Shown: positions 12,401 through 25,549, counted from the stretch's first letter. The stretch: DNA of 64,000 nt from Cryptomeria japonica (GCF_030272615.1 NC_081406.1:232428396-232492395); one strand, 5' to 3'. Program-made: numbers and translations. The notes: generated by a model from the letters alone, not told the origin.

Positions 12401-15400
12401 CACCATATGGTGTCATAAGGGGTTTTATGTTGTCCTTAGGGGTCATATGGTGTCCTATGAACCCTTATGACCCCTTAGGACACCATACGACCCTTTATGA
12501 GACTATATTGGGTCGCTATGGGTCCTATGGTGTCCTAAGGGGTCATGTTATGTCCTACGACCCCTTAGGAGACCATATGACCCCTAACAACACCATATAG
12601 TGTCAGAAGGGGTCCTATGGTGTCCATAGGGGTCATATGGTGTCCTACGACCCCTTAGGACACCATATCGCCCCTTAAGACACCATATTGGGTTGTTATG
12701 GGTCATATTATGTCCTAATGGGTCATATTGTGTCATATGACCCTTTTAAGACATCATATGAGCCCTTAGGACACAATATGACCCCTTATGACACTATATT
12801 GGGTCGCTTTGGGTCCTATGGTGTCCTAAGGGGTCATATTGTGTCCTACAACCCCTTATGACACCAGATGACTCATAACGACACAATTTGGTGTCTTAAG
12901 GGGTCACACCATATGGCCCCTATAGACACCATACGACCCCTAACGATACCATATGGTGTCATAAGGGGTCGTATATTGTCCTTAGGGGTCATATTATGTC
13001 CCGTGAACCCTTATGACCCCTTAGGACACCATATGACCCCTAACGACACCATATGGTGTCATAATTGGTCCTATGGTGTCCATTGGGGTCATATGGTGTC
13101 CTACGACCCCTTAGGACACCATATGACCCCTTAAGACACCACATTGGGTCATTATGGGTTTTATTGTGTCCTAATGGGTTATATTGTTTTATATGACCCA
13201 TTTAAGACATCATATGACCCCTTAGGACACAATATGACCCCTTATGACCCCATATTGGGTCTTTTTGGCTCCTATGGTGTCCTAAGGGGTCATATTATGT
13301 CCTACGACCCCTTAGGACACCATATGACCCCTAACGACACCATATGGTGTCATAAGGGGTCCTATGGTATCCACAGTGGTCATATGGTGTCCTACAACCC
13401 CTTAGGACACCATATGACCCCTTAAGACACCGTATTTCATCATTATGGGTCATATTGTGTCCTAATGGATCATATTGTGTCATATGACTCCTTTAAGACA
13501 TATTATGACCCCTTATGACACCATATTGCGTCGCTTTGGGTCCTATGGTGTCCTAAGGAGTCATATTGTGTCCTACGACCCCTTAGGACACCATATGACC
13601 CATAACGACACAATTTGGTGTCTTAAGGGGTCATATGGTGTCCTAGGACACCATATGACCCCTATGGATACCATATGACCCCTAACGACACCATATGGTG
13701 TCATAAAGGGGTCGTATGTTGTCCTTAGGGGTCATACGCTGTCCCATGAACCTTTATGACCCCTTAGGACACCATACGACCCGTTATGAGACCATATTGG
13801 GTGGTTATGGTTCCTATGGTGTCCGAAGGGGTCATATTATGTCCTACAACCCCTTAGGACACCATATGACCCCTAACAACACAATATGATGTCATAAGGG
13901 AAATTATGGTGTCTATAGGGGTCATATGGTGTCCTATGACCCCTTAGGACACCATATGATCCCTTAAGACACCATATTGGGTTGTCATGGGTCATATTGT
14001 GTCCTAATGGGTCATATTGTGTCATATGACCCCATTAAGACATCATATGACCCCTTAGGATACCATATGACCCATAACGACACAATTTGATATCTTAAGG
14101 GGTCATATGGTGTCCTAGGACACCATATGACCCCTAACAACACCATATGGTGTCATAAGGGACCATATGTTATCCTTAGGGGGTCATATGGTGTCCCATG
14201 AACCCCTATGACCCCTTAGGACACCATACGACCCGTTATGACACCATATTGGGTCGTTATGGGTACTATGGTGTCCTAAGGGGTCATATTATGTCCTACG
14301 ACCATTTAGAACACCATATGACCCCTAATGATACCATATGGTGTCATAAGGGGTCATATGGTGTCCTACAACCCCTTAGGACACCATATGGCCCCTTAAG
14401 GCACCATATTGGGTTGCTATGGGTCATATTGTGTCCTAATGGGTCATATTGTGTCATATGACCCATTTAAGACATCATATGACCCCTTAGGACACAATAG
14501 GACCCCTTATGACACCATATTGGGTCGCTTTAGGTCCTATGGTGTCCTAAGGGGTCATATTGTGTCCTATGAGCCCTTACACTATATGACCCATAACAAC
14601 ATAGTTTGGTGTCTTAAGCGGTCATATGGTGTCCTAGGACACCATATGACCCCTATGGATCCTATATGACCCCTGATGACACCATATGGTGTCATAAGGG
14701 GTCGTATGTTGTCCTTAGGGGTCATATGGTCTCCCATGAACCCTTATGACCCCTTAGGACACTATACAACCCGTTATGACACCATATTGGGTCGTTATGG
14801 GTCCTATGATGTCCTAAGGTGTCATATTATGTCCTACGACCCCTTAGGACACCATATGACCCCTAACGACACCATATGGTGTCATAAGGGGTCCTATGGT
14901 GTCTATAGGGGTCATATGGTGTCCTACGACCCCTTTGGACACCATATGACCCCTTAAGACACCATATTGGGTTGTTATGGGTCATATTGTGTCCTAATGG
15001 GTCATATTATGTCATATGACCCCTTTAAGACATCATAGGACCCCTTAGGACACAATATGACTCGTTATGACACCATATTAGGTCACTTTGGGTCCTATGG
15101 TGTCCTAAAGGGTCATATTATGTCCTATGACCCCTTAGATCACTATATGACCCCTAATGACACCATATGGTGTCCAAAAGGGTCATATGGTGTCCTATGA
15201 CCCCTTAGGACACCAGATGACCCATTAAGACACCATATTAGGTCGTTATGGGTCATATTGTGTCCTAATGGGTAATATTGTGTCATATGACCCCTTTAAG
15301 ACATCATATGACCCCTTAGGACACAATATGACCCCTTATGACACCATATTGGGTCGCTTTGGGTCCTATGGTGTCCTAGGGGGTCATATTGTGTCCTACG

Positions 15401-15858
15401 ACCCCTTAGGACACCATATGACCCATAACGACATAATTTGGTGTCTTAAGGGGTCATATGGTGTCTTAGGACACCATATAAACCCTAACGACACCATATG
15501 GTGTCATAAGGGGTTGTATGTTGTTCTTAGGGGTCATATGGTGTCCCATGAACCCTTATGACTCCTTAGGACATGATACAATCCGTTATGACACTATATT
15601 GGGTCGTTATGGGTCCTATGGTGTCCTAAGGTGTCATATTATGTCCTACGACCCCTTAGGACACCATATGACCCCTAACAACACCATATGGTGTCATAAG
15701 GTGTCCTATGGTGTTCATAGGGGTCATATGGTGTCCTACGACCCCGTAGGACACCATATGACCCCTTAAGACACCATATTGGGTTGTTATGGGTCATATT
15801 GTGTCCTAATTGGTCATAGGACACCATATGACCCATAACGACATAATTTGGTGTCTTA
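9421..15858. repeat. Palindromic minisatellite, ~20-bp unit
   Basis: About 6.4 kb is built of variants of GGGGTCATATGGTGTCCTAA and its reverse complement, alternating in orientation, so GACACCATATGGTGTC palindromes centred on CATATG recur throughout. Dividing length by unit gives roughly 320 units. The variant TTTAAGACATCATATGACCCC recurs near 10331, 11311, 11601, 12181, 13201, 13491, 14461, 15021 and 15291; the spacing implies a higher-order period near 1.85 kb. Long open frames occur on both strands only because the repeat lacks stops in some phases. No gene is supported. Confidence 0.93.
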
Positions 15859-15914
15859 ATCTCTCTCTATCCCCTAATCTCTCTCTCTCCCTCTCCTTCT
15901 CTCTCTCTCCCCCC

Positions 15915-15958
<44 letters not shown>

Positions 15959-15990
15959 TCCCCCTACCCATGTCTACCTTCCCCCCCTTC
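15859..15990 (+). repeat. Pyrimidine-rich (CT)n tract
   Basis: CT dinucleotides alternate with CCCCTAATCTCTCTCTC words. It is the reverse complement in kind of the GA tract at 9164-9420 and forms the right arm of the foldback-like block. Confidence 0.93.
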
Positions 15991-16138
15991 TCTCTCTCTC
16001 CCTAGTATCATATACTAATTTATTTATAAATTAATATATTAAAATATTATATATTAATATATTAATAAACATTAGATTAATTATGTGCAAATTTAGTTAG
16101 TGAATTTACTTATTAAAATTGGATATCCGATTTGTGTT

Positions 16139-17377
16139 CTAAAATTTTCAAATTTCAAATTTCGGCTTGGGAATGCTTTGGGATTTGGCTTGGAAGTGAC
16201 AAACCTGGAAAGTCAACTGAAAAAACGTGTTTTTCAATATTCCTTGATTTTCCATACTTTACACTGGTGGCTAACGACTTTTTTTGCAGCCAAAATTGAT
16301 AAAATGAAAAGGGTTTTTTAAGGACGTTCTCGACTTTCCAACAATATAAGGCTTGTCTTATTTCGACTTTAATAAATAATTATTATTTATTTTCTAATTG
16401 AATTCTGACAATAGTCCTGATTGATAGACTGATTGAAAAACACTCATAACTTTCAAATGATATAACAATTTTTGAATCTGAAACATGCATCAGATCCTAT
16501 GCTTCATCTACTATAAGGAAAAATTAAAAAAAATTAAATTTCATAAGGTTTTGACCAAGTTAAGGTGGTCAGACGTAGGAGTTTCTGAATTTCTAAAAAG
16601 TTGTAGTAAAAAATTCTTAAATAATTATTTACTTTATAAAATTAAAAAAAAAAATATGTGTCACATCCGGACATGAGTCTAATACTTATATTATAAATAT
16701 TATAAAAAAATATTATGATTTGATTGTGATTAGGGTGGTCAGACATACGTCTACTTCTTATCTTTTTCCTGAAATTTTAGTACCACTACATTGAAATTTG
16801 AAATTTTCATCAAATAGGATTTTTTTTTCCCGAAAAACAACTAGTAGCTTAGAAACTACATTCAATTTTATATATATTCTCTTCTTACATATTTTAAGCT
16901 TATTCAAATTTTCATGTCAAGTTGCATAACTTTGATTTTCTGAAATTTCATTGCCACTTAAGGGCCTGTTTTGGCACACCATGATCCTGCACATTCCCGA
17001 GTTTGCACTTGCAGGAAGGCTTATAGCCTAGAGCACACTGTTAAATCACAAAAGGAGCCTCATTGACTACATAAAAATCTAGACCACAATCCGGAGAAGT
17101 GTGAACTGCTAAGATATCATCTTCTATGCCAAAATACAGTTCTAGTTTAAGCTTTGTCAATTCTAGTTTGAATCCCTAAACCCTTTACTGGAATAACCCT
17201 TAGAATTATTTCCTTACATACATAATCTCTCTGAAATATTTCACATCATATTACATTTGTATATCCATCACCATGTTTTCATTATTAAAATAATCTAATC
17301 TTAACTGACCTATATACCCTATACAACTTTTTATGCCTTATGTCGGCTTACAAAGATATATACAATATCAGATTACA
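16139..17377. other. AT-rich spacer, no gene seen
   Basis: AT-rich sequence with no credible open frame. The words GGTGGTCAGACGTAGG (near 16564) and GGTGGTCAGACATACG (near 16734) suggest a small old duplication. Confidence 0.5.
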
Positions 17378-19047
17378 TGTTGGCCAGATAATATAAATGT
17401 ATAAACATTAAAACAAATTGTCGATACCGGATCCAAGATATGTTGGCCTCCAATACCAATAACCTTTACTATACCATGTCAGCCTGCATTGTCAGTGACC
17501 AAAGAAATCCTTCTACCTTGCCAGTGTTGGTGCCGATGACGTGTTTGCCAGTACACCATAGAACCAAAACATAAAGCCAAAACACAAAATCATGTTGCCA
17601 TCAATGAAAACATAGTGAAATGAACCAATAGAGTGTCAATTTCCAACACTTATCAGTACCAGTAACCTCTGATAAACTTTTGATAAAACATCACAACCAG
17701 TTTCTCAGAAATAATGCATGAAATGAAATATAAACAAGAACATCACATGAAAAAAATTCCAGACATGAAAACCATAAGTTTTTGACATGGAAACCCAAAT
17801 AGGGAAAAAAACCACGATGGGAGTTGGCACCCACAAATATTTGTGCTCTTTTGAAGTATGCCCCGTTAGGAGCTTAGCCTTGTTAGAAGCTTACAATACA
17901 CCCAGTTAAGAGAAAACCCTGTTAGGAGTCACCCGGTTAGGGGATTTTCCTTGCAACTAGATTAGGAGATTGATGATCTGTTAGGATCAACCTCATGAGA
18001 GGATTTAACACTCTTTTGAGAGCTACCTTGTTAGGGGACTTAAATGATTAAGGCCTGTTAGAACCTACCCGGTCAAGGGATTTAACCTATTGCAACTGTT
18101 AGGGAACAACATTAAGAAAATGATCTGTTCTCTTGCACTTCTCTTCTTGCTTGATCAAATCAAGTTATACACAACACTCTGCAACTCTCAGGCAAATTAC
18201 ACACTTCACTTGGATGACTTAACACATTCTCTAAGACCACCGACTCAATAAACATCAATTGTGTCTACATAAATAGCCATCTCAACTAGGTCTATTACAC
18301 AACCTAATTACATGAAGAATTTACAATAAGATCACAAAATATCATCGTAGATCGCTATCTAGATCATAACAATAAATTACAATGCAATATCAATCGTTGA
18401 TTGATCATAACTCATCACGGAAATCTGATCTGCATCCTCAAAACACTCTCCAAAGCATTTCGTTGGTTTCCAAGAAAATATTCCTTGAATCGCGCTAAAA
18501 CAACTTATAAATCTTTCACACAGGTTGTGTCATGTTACCAAATTTAAGTAGACTTGCTGTCAATCACCGTCATAACATAAATCATTACCATTTTGAAGAT
18601 TTCATCACCGGTCCTTAAACCCTACTAAAACCCTAGCAAAACTTCATTAGAAATTGAAACACGCCTTCCAGTAATCATCGCAAGTTCCGGTTCCGGTCAC
18701 ATACATCTTTCCATCATACAAGTTCACTATCCAAACCACAAATCACCAATCATTTCCAATCGACCGATCCAATCAAAACAATTCTGCTTTATCAGTTAAA
18801 GTCCTAATTCATAGACTTTAGATCACTGTCGGTAAACCCTGTCATTTGGTAAACCAAATCACTTAGATGATAAAACAAAACATCAGGAACATCAGTTGCT
18901 AGCAATGACAACACAAATAACTAACCATGTCATCTATTCATAGAATCTCAATCTCTTCATCACAAATAGACTTCTATCCTTTACCAGTGCAGTCATCCAA
19001 CTTCAACTGCACGACCTAATCTGCATCAGTTATGCCAAATGCCAACA
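17378..19047 (-). mobile_element. Probable solo LTR, minus orientation
   Basis: On the minus strand it starts TGTTGGCATTTGG at 19047 and ends GGCCAACA at 17378. It is flanked on both sides by TACA (17374-17377 and 19048-19051), a possible 4-bp target-site duplication. The start matches the first ten bases of the copia LTR at 19429 (TGTTGGCATT). An internal stretch near 17770-17900 resembles that LTR near its 3' end, with GGGTTTCCAT and repeated GTTAGGAG/CTCCTAAC words. No coding sequence or second LTR was found nearby, which suggests a solo LTR of a related family. The boundaries are inferred from the terminal motif and the short duplication. Confidence 0.5.
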
Positions 19048-19428
19048 TACATTTGGTATTACGCCTGCTAACATAAATTATTTGAGAATTAAAACACCTA
19101 CTCAACAAATGCATTTTCATATTGGTTGATGACATGGCATCCCATGAGACCATGTTGCCTGTGAGGAACAATAATCATGCTCTTTTATTTTCTTTGAAGT
19201 TTTGAAGCCATAGAAAATGCATTTCATGCACATACTTTAGTCATAGATTTTATGAGATGACCTCAATTTGAGGTATTTTGAACAACTCAAATGCTATTTT
19301 AATGCTTCCCCATTTTCCATTCATACTTACTATGGCATTGCGGCTACAACACTAAGCAGAGTTCTTCAATGCCATAAAATCAATGCCCAAATTTATTTCA
19401 ATACTCCCTTATCAACACTGACAAGGAT

Positions 19429-20961
19429 TGTTGGCATTATTGATATTGACAAAACCGGTCAATCTAGTGAACCGATATATTAGCTGAGATTTGTCATTGA
19501 TGACTAACACTGACCGGTGGAGTGGTGTATCTCAATAGAAAAGGTGATGGCTTGCAAACAACATGGAAGAAACATTAGAGATAGATGATCAAGGTTCAAT
19601 TAGTTCAAGGGAAGACAAAATAAGCCAACCGATCTGTCATTCAAGAAGATCGGTGTTAAGGTCAAATCTTCAAGTTGGCTATTCTGATGATGATGTAGTC
19701 ATAGAAGTTGACTTAGGCAAGAAGGCTTAAGGTCCTATGCAAACCAAAACCTCATTAGCAAATAGAAAAAGGGGCTTGATGGAAGTACTGCAAACATGTA
19801 GCAAAGGATGAACCGGTAGTGAAGAGTGCAGTGGTATACTGGTAGGCCGGTGAAGAAGAAGGAAGATAGGTGGTCACCTTAAATCTAGGAGGTGATCGGT
19901 TACAAAGTTGCGATGGAAAGAGGTGAGTTGATTAGTTTGTGATAATGCCAAACTAAAGGTTAGTGAAGTCAACTTTAGTCATCATGCAGTTAAGCCATGA
20001 TTTCTTGCTGATTTTATGGTTCACATTTAAAAGACTGAACTTGACCCAGAAGTTACTATTTTTTGGGGATGCATTGGCATATTTGGATGAATAGTTGGTG
20101 GAATTGTTGCAAGGTATGCAAAGAAAGAGTGGGAAGATTTAAATTTGAAATCTACCGAGATTCATGATTGCATTGATTAAGGAAACACCTGAAGGTGACG
20201 ACAAAGGGAGTATAAAGTGTTTTGAGTTCATTCAAAACATTTTTGATCAAAAAATTTGCAAAGTGCAAATCTTGTGAGAGGCGATCCAAAGTGCAGAGTG
20301 AAGATTGAGGAAGTGCTAAGTAATTTAGTAGAGCAGAGTGTGTATGAAGTAAACCAGCAAAGTGCAAAGTCAAGGGTATGATTAGAGAACTGGTGTAGTG
20401 CAGAGAAGACACAACCGGTGTAGATAGAGTATGAGATTCATTGTGATCTGATCAAGCTATCAGTAGCTATTCCAGTAGATCAACTTCCTGTTGCTTTCTA
20501 ACCATTGCAACTCAAAATCCCTTAATTGGTTGGACTCTAATAAGTTCTATTGTTTAAATCCCTTAATCGGGTGTCATCTTGATTGATGATTTAAGTCCTT
20601 TAATTAGGCTACCTTTAATAGGGTAAAGGCTTTAAAAGGCCTAGATTCAAATCCCTTAACCGGGTGGCACTTAACGGTGTCTCTGTAAATCTCCTAATAG
20701 GGATGGCTCCTTACAGGGTGTGCTCTAGAAGTGTACTAATTTTGTGAGCATCAACTCACACCATGGTTTTCTCCCATTTGGGTTTCCATAAGTTAATTCT
20801 TGGTGTTATTGTGTATCTTTTCATGCATGCATATTCTGCTGTAATAACTGTTTGTGTTGATAAATGTTAAGTTAATGCAGAATTGAGTAAAAGGGTTTTA
20901 ATTCTGTAAAACTGACAGGTGATTGATCCCTCCCCTTCGCAATCACCGGCGGGGACCCACA
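19429..20961 (+). repeat. 5' LTR of the copia element
   Basis: It starts TGTTGGCATT and ends GGGGACCCACA. It retains ACCGGT words that are altered in the 3' copy. Repeated words around AATCCCTTAACCGGGTG lie near 20515-20680. Confidence 0.93.
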
Positions 20962-20962
20962 A

Positions 20963-20980
20963 TTGGTATTAGAGCTATGG
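20963..20980 (+). other. Primer-binding site of the copia element
   Basis: TTGGTATTAGAGCTATGG starts two bases after the LTR end. It is one base away from the usual plant TGGTATCAGAGC site, complementary to initiator methionine tRNA. Confidence 0.85.
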
Positions 20981-21021
20981 TCCTTAGTTTCAGAAGAGCT
21001 TGACAACTTAAGGAAATATCC

Positions 21022-21960
21022 ATGATGATGCGAAGGGAGGGCCCTAAGTTCTATAAAGAGAATTACACTTTATGGTGTGGTAGAATGAAGCTCTATCTAA
21101 GAACCATAGGAGATCAATACTGGAATCATGTAGGCATAGAGTACAATGAACCTATAAGGGTTCTCACTATAGATCAGATCAAAGAAAGCCAAGACAACAT
21201 TGCAACTATGTATGTGATTGCTAGCACTCTATTTGATAATGAGTATGCTGAGGTTCAAGATCTGAAAATAGCCTATGAGATGTGGAATAAGCTAAAGACT
21301 ATTTATGGAGGAGATCCTCATGTACAAAAGGCTAAGGTGGATAGCTTAAGAGGGAAATTTGATGAGATGAAGATGCAAGAAGGAGAAAATATAGAACAGT
21401 ACAACAAAAGAATAAAGGATGTGGAAAATTCCATCAGAAGTGCTGGAGGAAAGCTTGAAGAAGATGATGTGGTCAGGAAAATCTTGAGAACCTTGCTACC
21501 ACAATATTCCATAAGGGTTTTTGCAATCCAGGAACTTAGATCTTTGGGAATAGTGAGTGTTTCACTTGACTCACCGATCGGTAAGTTAACTGCCTTTGAA
21601 CTAAGCAACTATGATAATAGTATGCCATAGATTGATGCTGCCTTCAAAGCTTCCATGATCTCTGCATCAACAAGGAGAAGAAAAGAAACCAAAAACAGTT
21701 CTACTACAAGAACTGGTCATTCTCATGAACATGACAACCTGTTATCTGAAGAACAAGAACAAGATGAGATAGAATCTCTATTAGCAAGAAGGTTGCCAAG
21801 AGGAAAAGGAAAGTATAAAGGTAAGCTCCCCTTGAAGTGTTTCTCTTACAATAGAATAGGTCATATTGCATCCAGATGTCCTGACAATGATAGGAAGGAT
21901 AACTTTAGAAACTACAAAGACAAGAGCAAGAAGGAGTTCTATCTTAAAGAAGAAGGAGTT
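21022..21960 (+). pseudogene. Copia gag
   Basis: The gag-like frame starts MMMRREGPKFYKENYTLWCG and continues through an Arg/Lys-rich segment to a zinc-knuckle-like motif near 21838, CFSYNRIGHIASRC. A TAG at 21628 interrupts the frame, but it resumes in phase. The knuckle is degenerate: a canonical CX2CX4HX4C site would have Cys where Tyr stands. The normal role of Gag is RNA binding and assembly of virus-like particles in the cytoplasm; this copy is unlikely to do either. The same frame continues into the protease. Confidence 0.85.
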
Positions 21961-21999
21961 ACCAATGAAGAATCAAAAGGATCTAATGGAGATGGAATT

Positions 22000-23314
22000 A
22001 CATTTGTAGTGGTAAAGGAAGATAACACCAAGGAAAGTGATATGGCACTGATCTCTAGTTCAGACCGGTGTGGAGATTGGGTAATTGATAGTGGTTGCAC
22101 TCACCACATGACCGGTGACAAAAATAAATTCCTTAGCATGGAAGACTGTGATGGAGGATTGGTAAGATTTGGCAACAATGCTCCTTGTGTAGTAAAAGGT
22201 AAGGGATCTATAGCCCTAAATGATAAAACCAATTGTGATGATGTTTACTAGGTAGAAGGGCTAAAGTATAGTTTGTTGGGTGTTGCACAACTTAACAATA
22301 AGGGCTACCGGTTAGAATTCAATGAAGGAATATGCAAAATAAATGATAAATTAGGAAGTCTGATTACTACTGGTAAACAAACTAGAGGTAATATGTTTTA
22401 CCTAGACACCACTGTAGGTAGTTGTCTAATGGAAAAGGTAGAAGACAGTTGGCTTTGGCACAAAAGACTGTTTCATGTTAATTTTGATAGCATAGCAAAA
22501 GTCAGTAAAATGAAGTTTGTTAGAGGTATGCCTGATATTATGAAACTTGAAAATGCTATGTGTAAAGAATGCCAACTAGGAAAGTTGACTGGATCTAGTT
22601 TCCACAACAAATATTATTCATGTGAGAATGTGCTGGACTTAGTTCATACAAACTTGTGTGGTTCTATGAGGACCAAGAGTTTCTATGGGGACTGATATTT
22701 CATGTTGATTGTAGATTACTTCTCAAGAATGATGTGGGTTGTATTCTTGAAAGAGAAGTCTGAATCCTTTCACATGTTCAAAGTCTTCAAGGATCGAGTG
22801 GAGAGACGAACCGGTAAGACCGAAATGTCTGATATCAGATAGAGGAGGAGAGTTCACCTTTCAAGAGTTCATAAATTAATGTGAAGAATAGGGGATTATG
22901 AGACAAATGTCTGCACCAAGAACAACTCAGCAGAATGGGGTTGCTGAAAGAAGGAACAAAACTCTGATTGATTGTGCGAGGACTCTGATGATACAGAAGG
23001 ATATTCGACATATCTTCTAAAGAGAAGCAATAAGCATTGTTGTGTATACCTTGAACCAGATACAGGTGAAGAAAGGAACAAATAAAACTCCCTATGAATT
23101 ATGGTGTGGATACTCACCCAATGTGAGCTATTTCAAAGTATTTGGAAGCAGGTGCTATATCAAGAGGGATGAGTACTCTGGAAAGTTCGATCCCAAGAGT
23201 GATGAAGGAACCTTCTTAGGCTACTCCACAAAGAGTAAAGCATATTGGTGTTTGAACAAAAGGACCAATAAGATTGTGGAGAGTGCTGATGTCAGAGTGG
23301 ATGAGTACTCTTAG
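22000..23314 (+). pseudogene. Copia protease and integrase
   Basis: The aspartic protease motif WVIDSGCTHHMTGD lies near 22078. The pre-integrase zinc-binding region follows near 22450-22600 (HKRLFHVNFDS, then CKECQLGK), and then the integrase core from about 22635. Stops interrupt at 22249 (TAG) and 22693 (TGA), and a frameshift lies near 22820. After it the core resumes with RTTQQNGVAERRNKTL near 22920, carrying the catalytic Glu, and the C-terminal copia motif FKVFGSRCY near 23133. A stop follows at 23312. The protein would process Gag-Pol and insert cDNA if intact. Confidence 0.85.
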
Positions 23315-23644
23315 AAAAATGAACAGGATAGTAAGAGTGAACCAGAGGATTATCAAGGATTTGAGTACACTGTACCGGTCGAACCTGCTAAAGAGAATCC
23401 TGTTGTAGTGGAAAATGAGGAAGCATGTGAAGTAGAACCTACACAACTAGTAGAAGAAGCTCCAAGAAACAAACTGATACTAGCAAGGTATGTTAGAAAC
23501 AATCACTCTACTGACAATATCATTGGTGACAAAGATGTAGGAGTATTGACTAGAAGAAGAGCAATAGAGAGTACTTGTCTGCTCTCCAAAATTGAGCCCA
23601 AAACAACAAAGGAGGCTCTAAAAGATAAAGACTAGATCAAATCC

Positions 23645-25132
23645 ATGGAGGAAGAACTAGAGAAGATTGAGAAAAATGAAACGTGGACTCTTGTGCCCAG
23701 ACTGGAGAATAAAAATGTGATCAACACCAAATGGGTGTTTAGAAACAAAATGGATGAAATCGGTCAAGTAGTAAGAAACAAAGAAAGGTTAGTTTGCAAA
23801 GGGTATGCACAGGAAGAAGGTTTGGATTATGGAGAGACCTTTGCACCGGTGGCTAGATTAGAAGGGGTCAGAATTCTACTTGCTTATGCTACTTACAAGA
23901 ACTTCAAAGTTTACTAAATGGATGTCAAATCGACATTTATTGAATGGTATTCTAGAAGAAGTCTACATAGAGCAACCAGAAGGGTTTGCTTCAGAAGATG
24001 GAAAAGATATGGTGTGTAAACTAAAGAAGGCTCTGTATGGACTAAAGTAAGCACCAAGAGCCTAGTATGAGAGGCTGCACTCATACCTACTAAGTATAGG
24101 ATTCATAAGAACCAATGACAATAGTAACTTGTACTTGAAAATTGGAGAAGATGGAAAAAATCTGATTGTATAAATTTTTGTAGATGACATTATCTTTGGA
24201 GGAGATGATGAAATGAGCAAAGGTTTTGTAGAAGAGATGAAGAAGGAATTTGAAATGTCCATGATTGATGAAATAAAATTCTACATCGACTTGCAAGTAT
24301 CTCATCTAAAGAATGGTATTTTCAGTAGCCAAACCAAATACATAAGGGAAATATTGAAGACCTTTGGAATGGAAGATTGCAAACCTGTTGGAACTCCAAT
24401 GGTTACAGGTTGCAAGCTCTCCAAAGATGATAAGGCTAATTAAGTAAATGAGACACTATACTGATCCATGATCTGTAAGTTGTAGTATGTAGTACATAGT
24501 AGACCAAATATAGCTCAAGCAGTTGGCTTGGTTGCTAGATTTGCTGCAAATCCAAAGGAGACACATATGGTAGCAATCAAGAGGATATTTAGATATCTTA
24601 AGGGGACTAATGAGTATGGTCTTTGGTATCCACATAAGGGAGACTTCTTGACTTAAGTGTCTTCACCGATGCAGATTGGGTAGGGAATATTGATGACAGA
24701 AAGAGCACAAGTGGAGGTGCATTCTTTCTTGGTGACAAGTTAGTGTCATGAACAAGCAAGAAACACAATTGTATATCTCAGTCCACAACAAAGGAAAAAT
24801 ATGTACCTGTAGCTATCAATTGCACACAAGTGGTCTGGATTAAACAAATTATGGAAGGAATACAGGGAATAGTATCTGAACCGGTGGTGATTCACTGTGA
24901 CAACACCAGTGCTATCAACATATCCAAGAATCCGGTGATGCATTCCAAGACAAAGCATATAGCTATCAAATACCACTACCTCAGGGAACAGGTTCAAGAC
25001 AAAGAAGTAAGATTGGAGTATATACCAACAAAAGAACAAGTGGCTGATATCTTTACCAAGCCACTACCGAAGGACACCTTTGAATATCTCAGAGGTAAGC
25101 TAGGGGTGATACCCCTACTTGCATTAAAGTAA
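23645..25132 (+). pseudogene. Copia reverse transcriptase and RNase H
   Basis: The RT begins with WTLVPRLENKNVINTKWVFR and the conserved YGETFAPVARLEG near 23826. A stop at 23915 and a frameshift near 23938 follow. The RT active site appears as FVDDIIFGG near 24178. Another stop lies at 24441 and a further shift near 24650. RNase H follows: DADWVGNIDDRKSTSGG, then HCDNTSAINISKNP and a tail with ADIFTKPLP near 25046. All expected copia blocks are present and in order, so the decay came after a complete element had formed. Confidence 0.88.
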
Positions 25133-25548
25133 GAGAAGAAGGGCTCTACATCAATCTGGTATGCTTTCTTTATGAAAAATTTATAAGACTAGATTGATAA
25201 GTGTGGACTACTCCGGTTAGGGGGAGCAGTCTTGTCAGTGTATTGAAATACATCTTTGGCATTGCTGTCAAAGGGAGAGATTATTATAGTGTTTGAAAAT
25301 TGTTGAGTAGTGGGAAGAATGTGTGCAATAGTGTTGAGTAGCGGGTTGCTGAAGGTGCAATAGTGTTGAGATGAGGGTTGCTAGAAGTGGTTAGAGTGGT
25401 GTGTTGGGAACAAAGTATTGCCAGTGTTAGGGGGAGATACTAATTATTCAGAGCAGAAGTAATGACCGATACAAAAATAAAGAAAGAAATGAAGAAATTA
25501 CGTGTAGGAGTAACTGATAAGACATATTCTGAAGTGTTGCCATCAATG
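25133..25548 (+). other. 3' non-coding region of the copia element
   Basis: No open frame of note. It contains a tandem-like GTGTTGAGTAG / GTGTTGAGATG stretch near 25280-25380 and two GGGGGAG words before the polypurine run. Confidence 0.6.
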
Positions 25549-25549
25549 C

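Larger units (their letters stand above)
9128..16138. repeat. Composite foldback-like block
   Basis: The outer ends are an imperfect inverted repeat of about 27 bp: 9128-9154 contains CGAATATCCGATTTTATTA and 16111-16138 contains TAAAATTGGATATCCGATTT. Inside these lie a GA-rich tract on the left and a CT-rich tract on the right, which are reverse complements of each other and share GAGATTAGGGGAGAGAGA-type words. The 6.4 kb between them is built of self-complementary units. I found no transposase inside and no clear target-site duplication. Either a foldback transposon or a large palindromic amplification would fit. Confidence 0.6.

Noticed and set aside
9421-15858. Many open frames of 66-103 codons on both strands (MTPYDTILGRYGSYGVL-type)
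   Set aside because: They are translations of the palindromic minisatellite, share its period, begin and end arbitrarily and occur on both strands.
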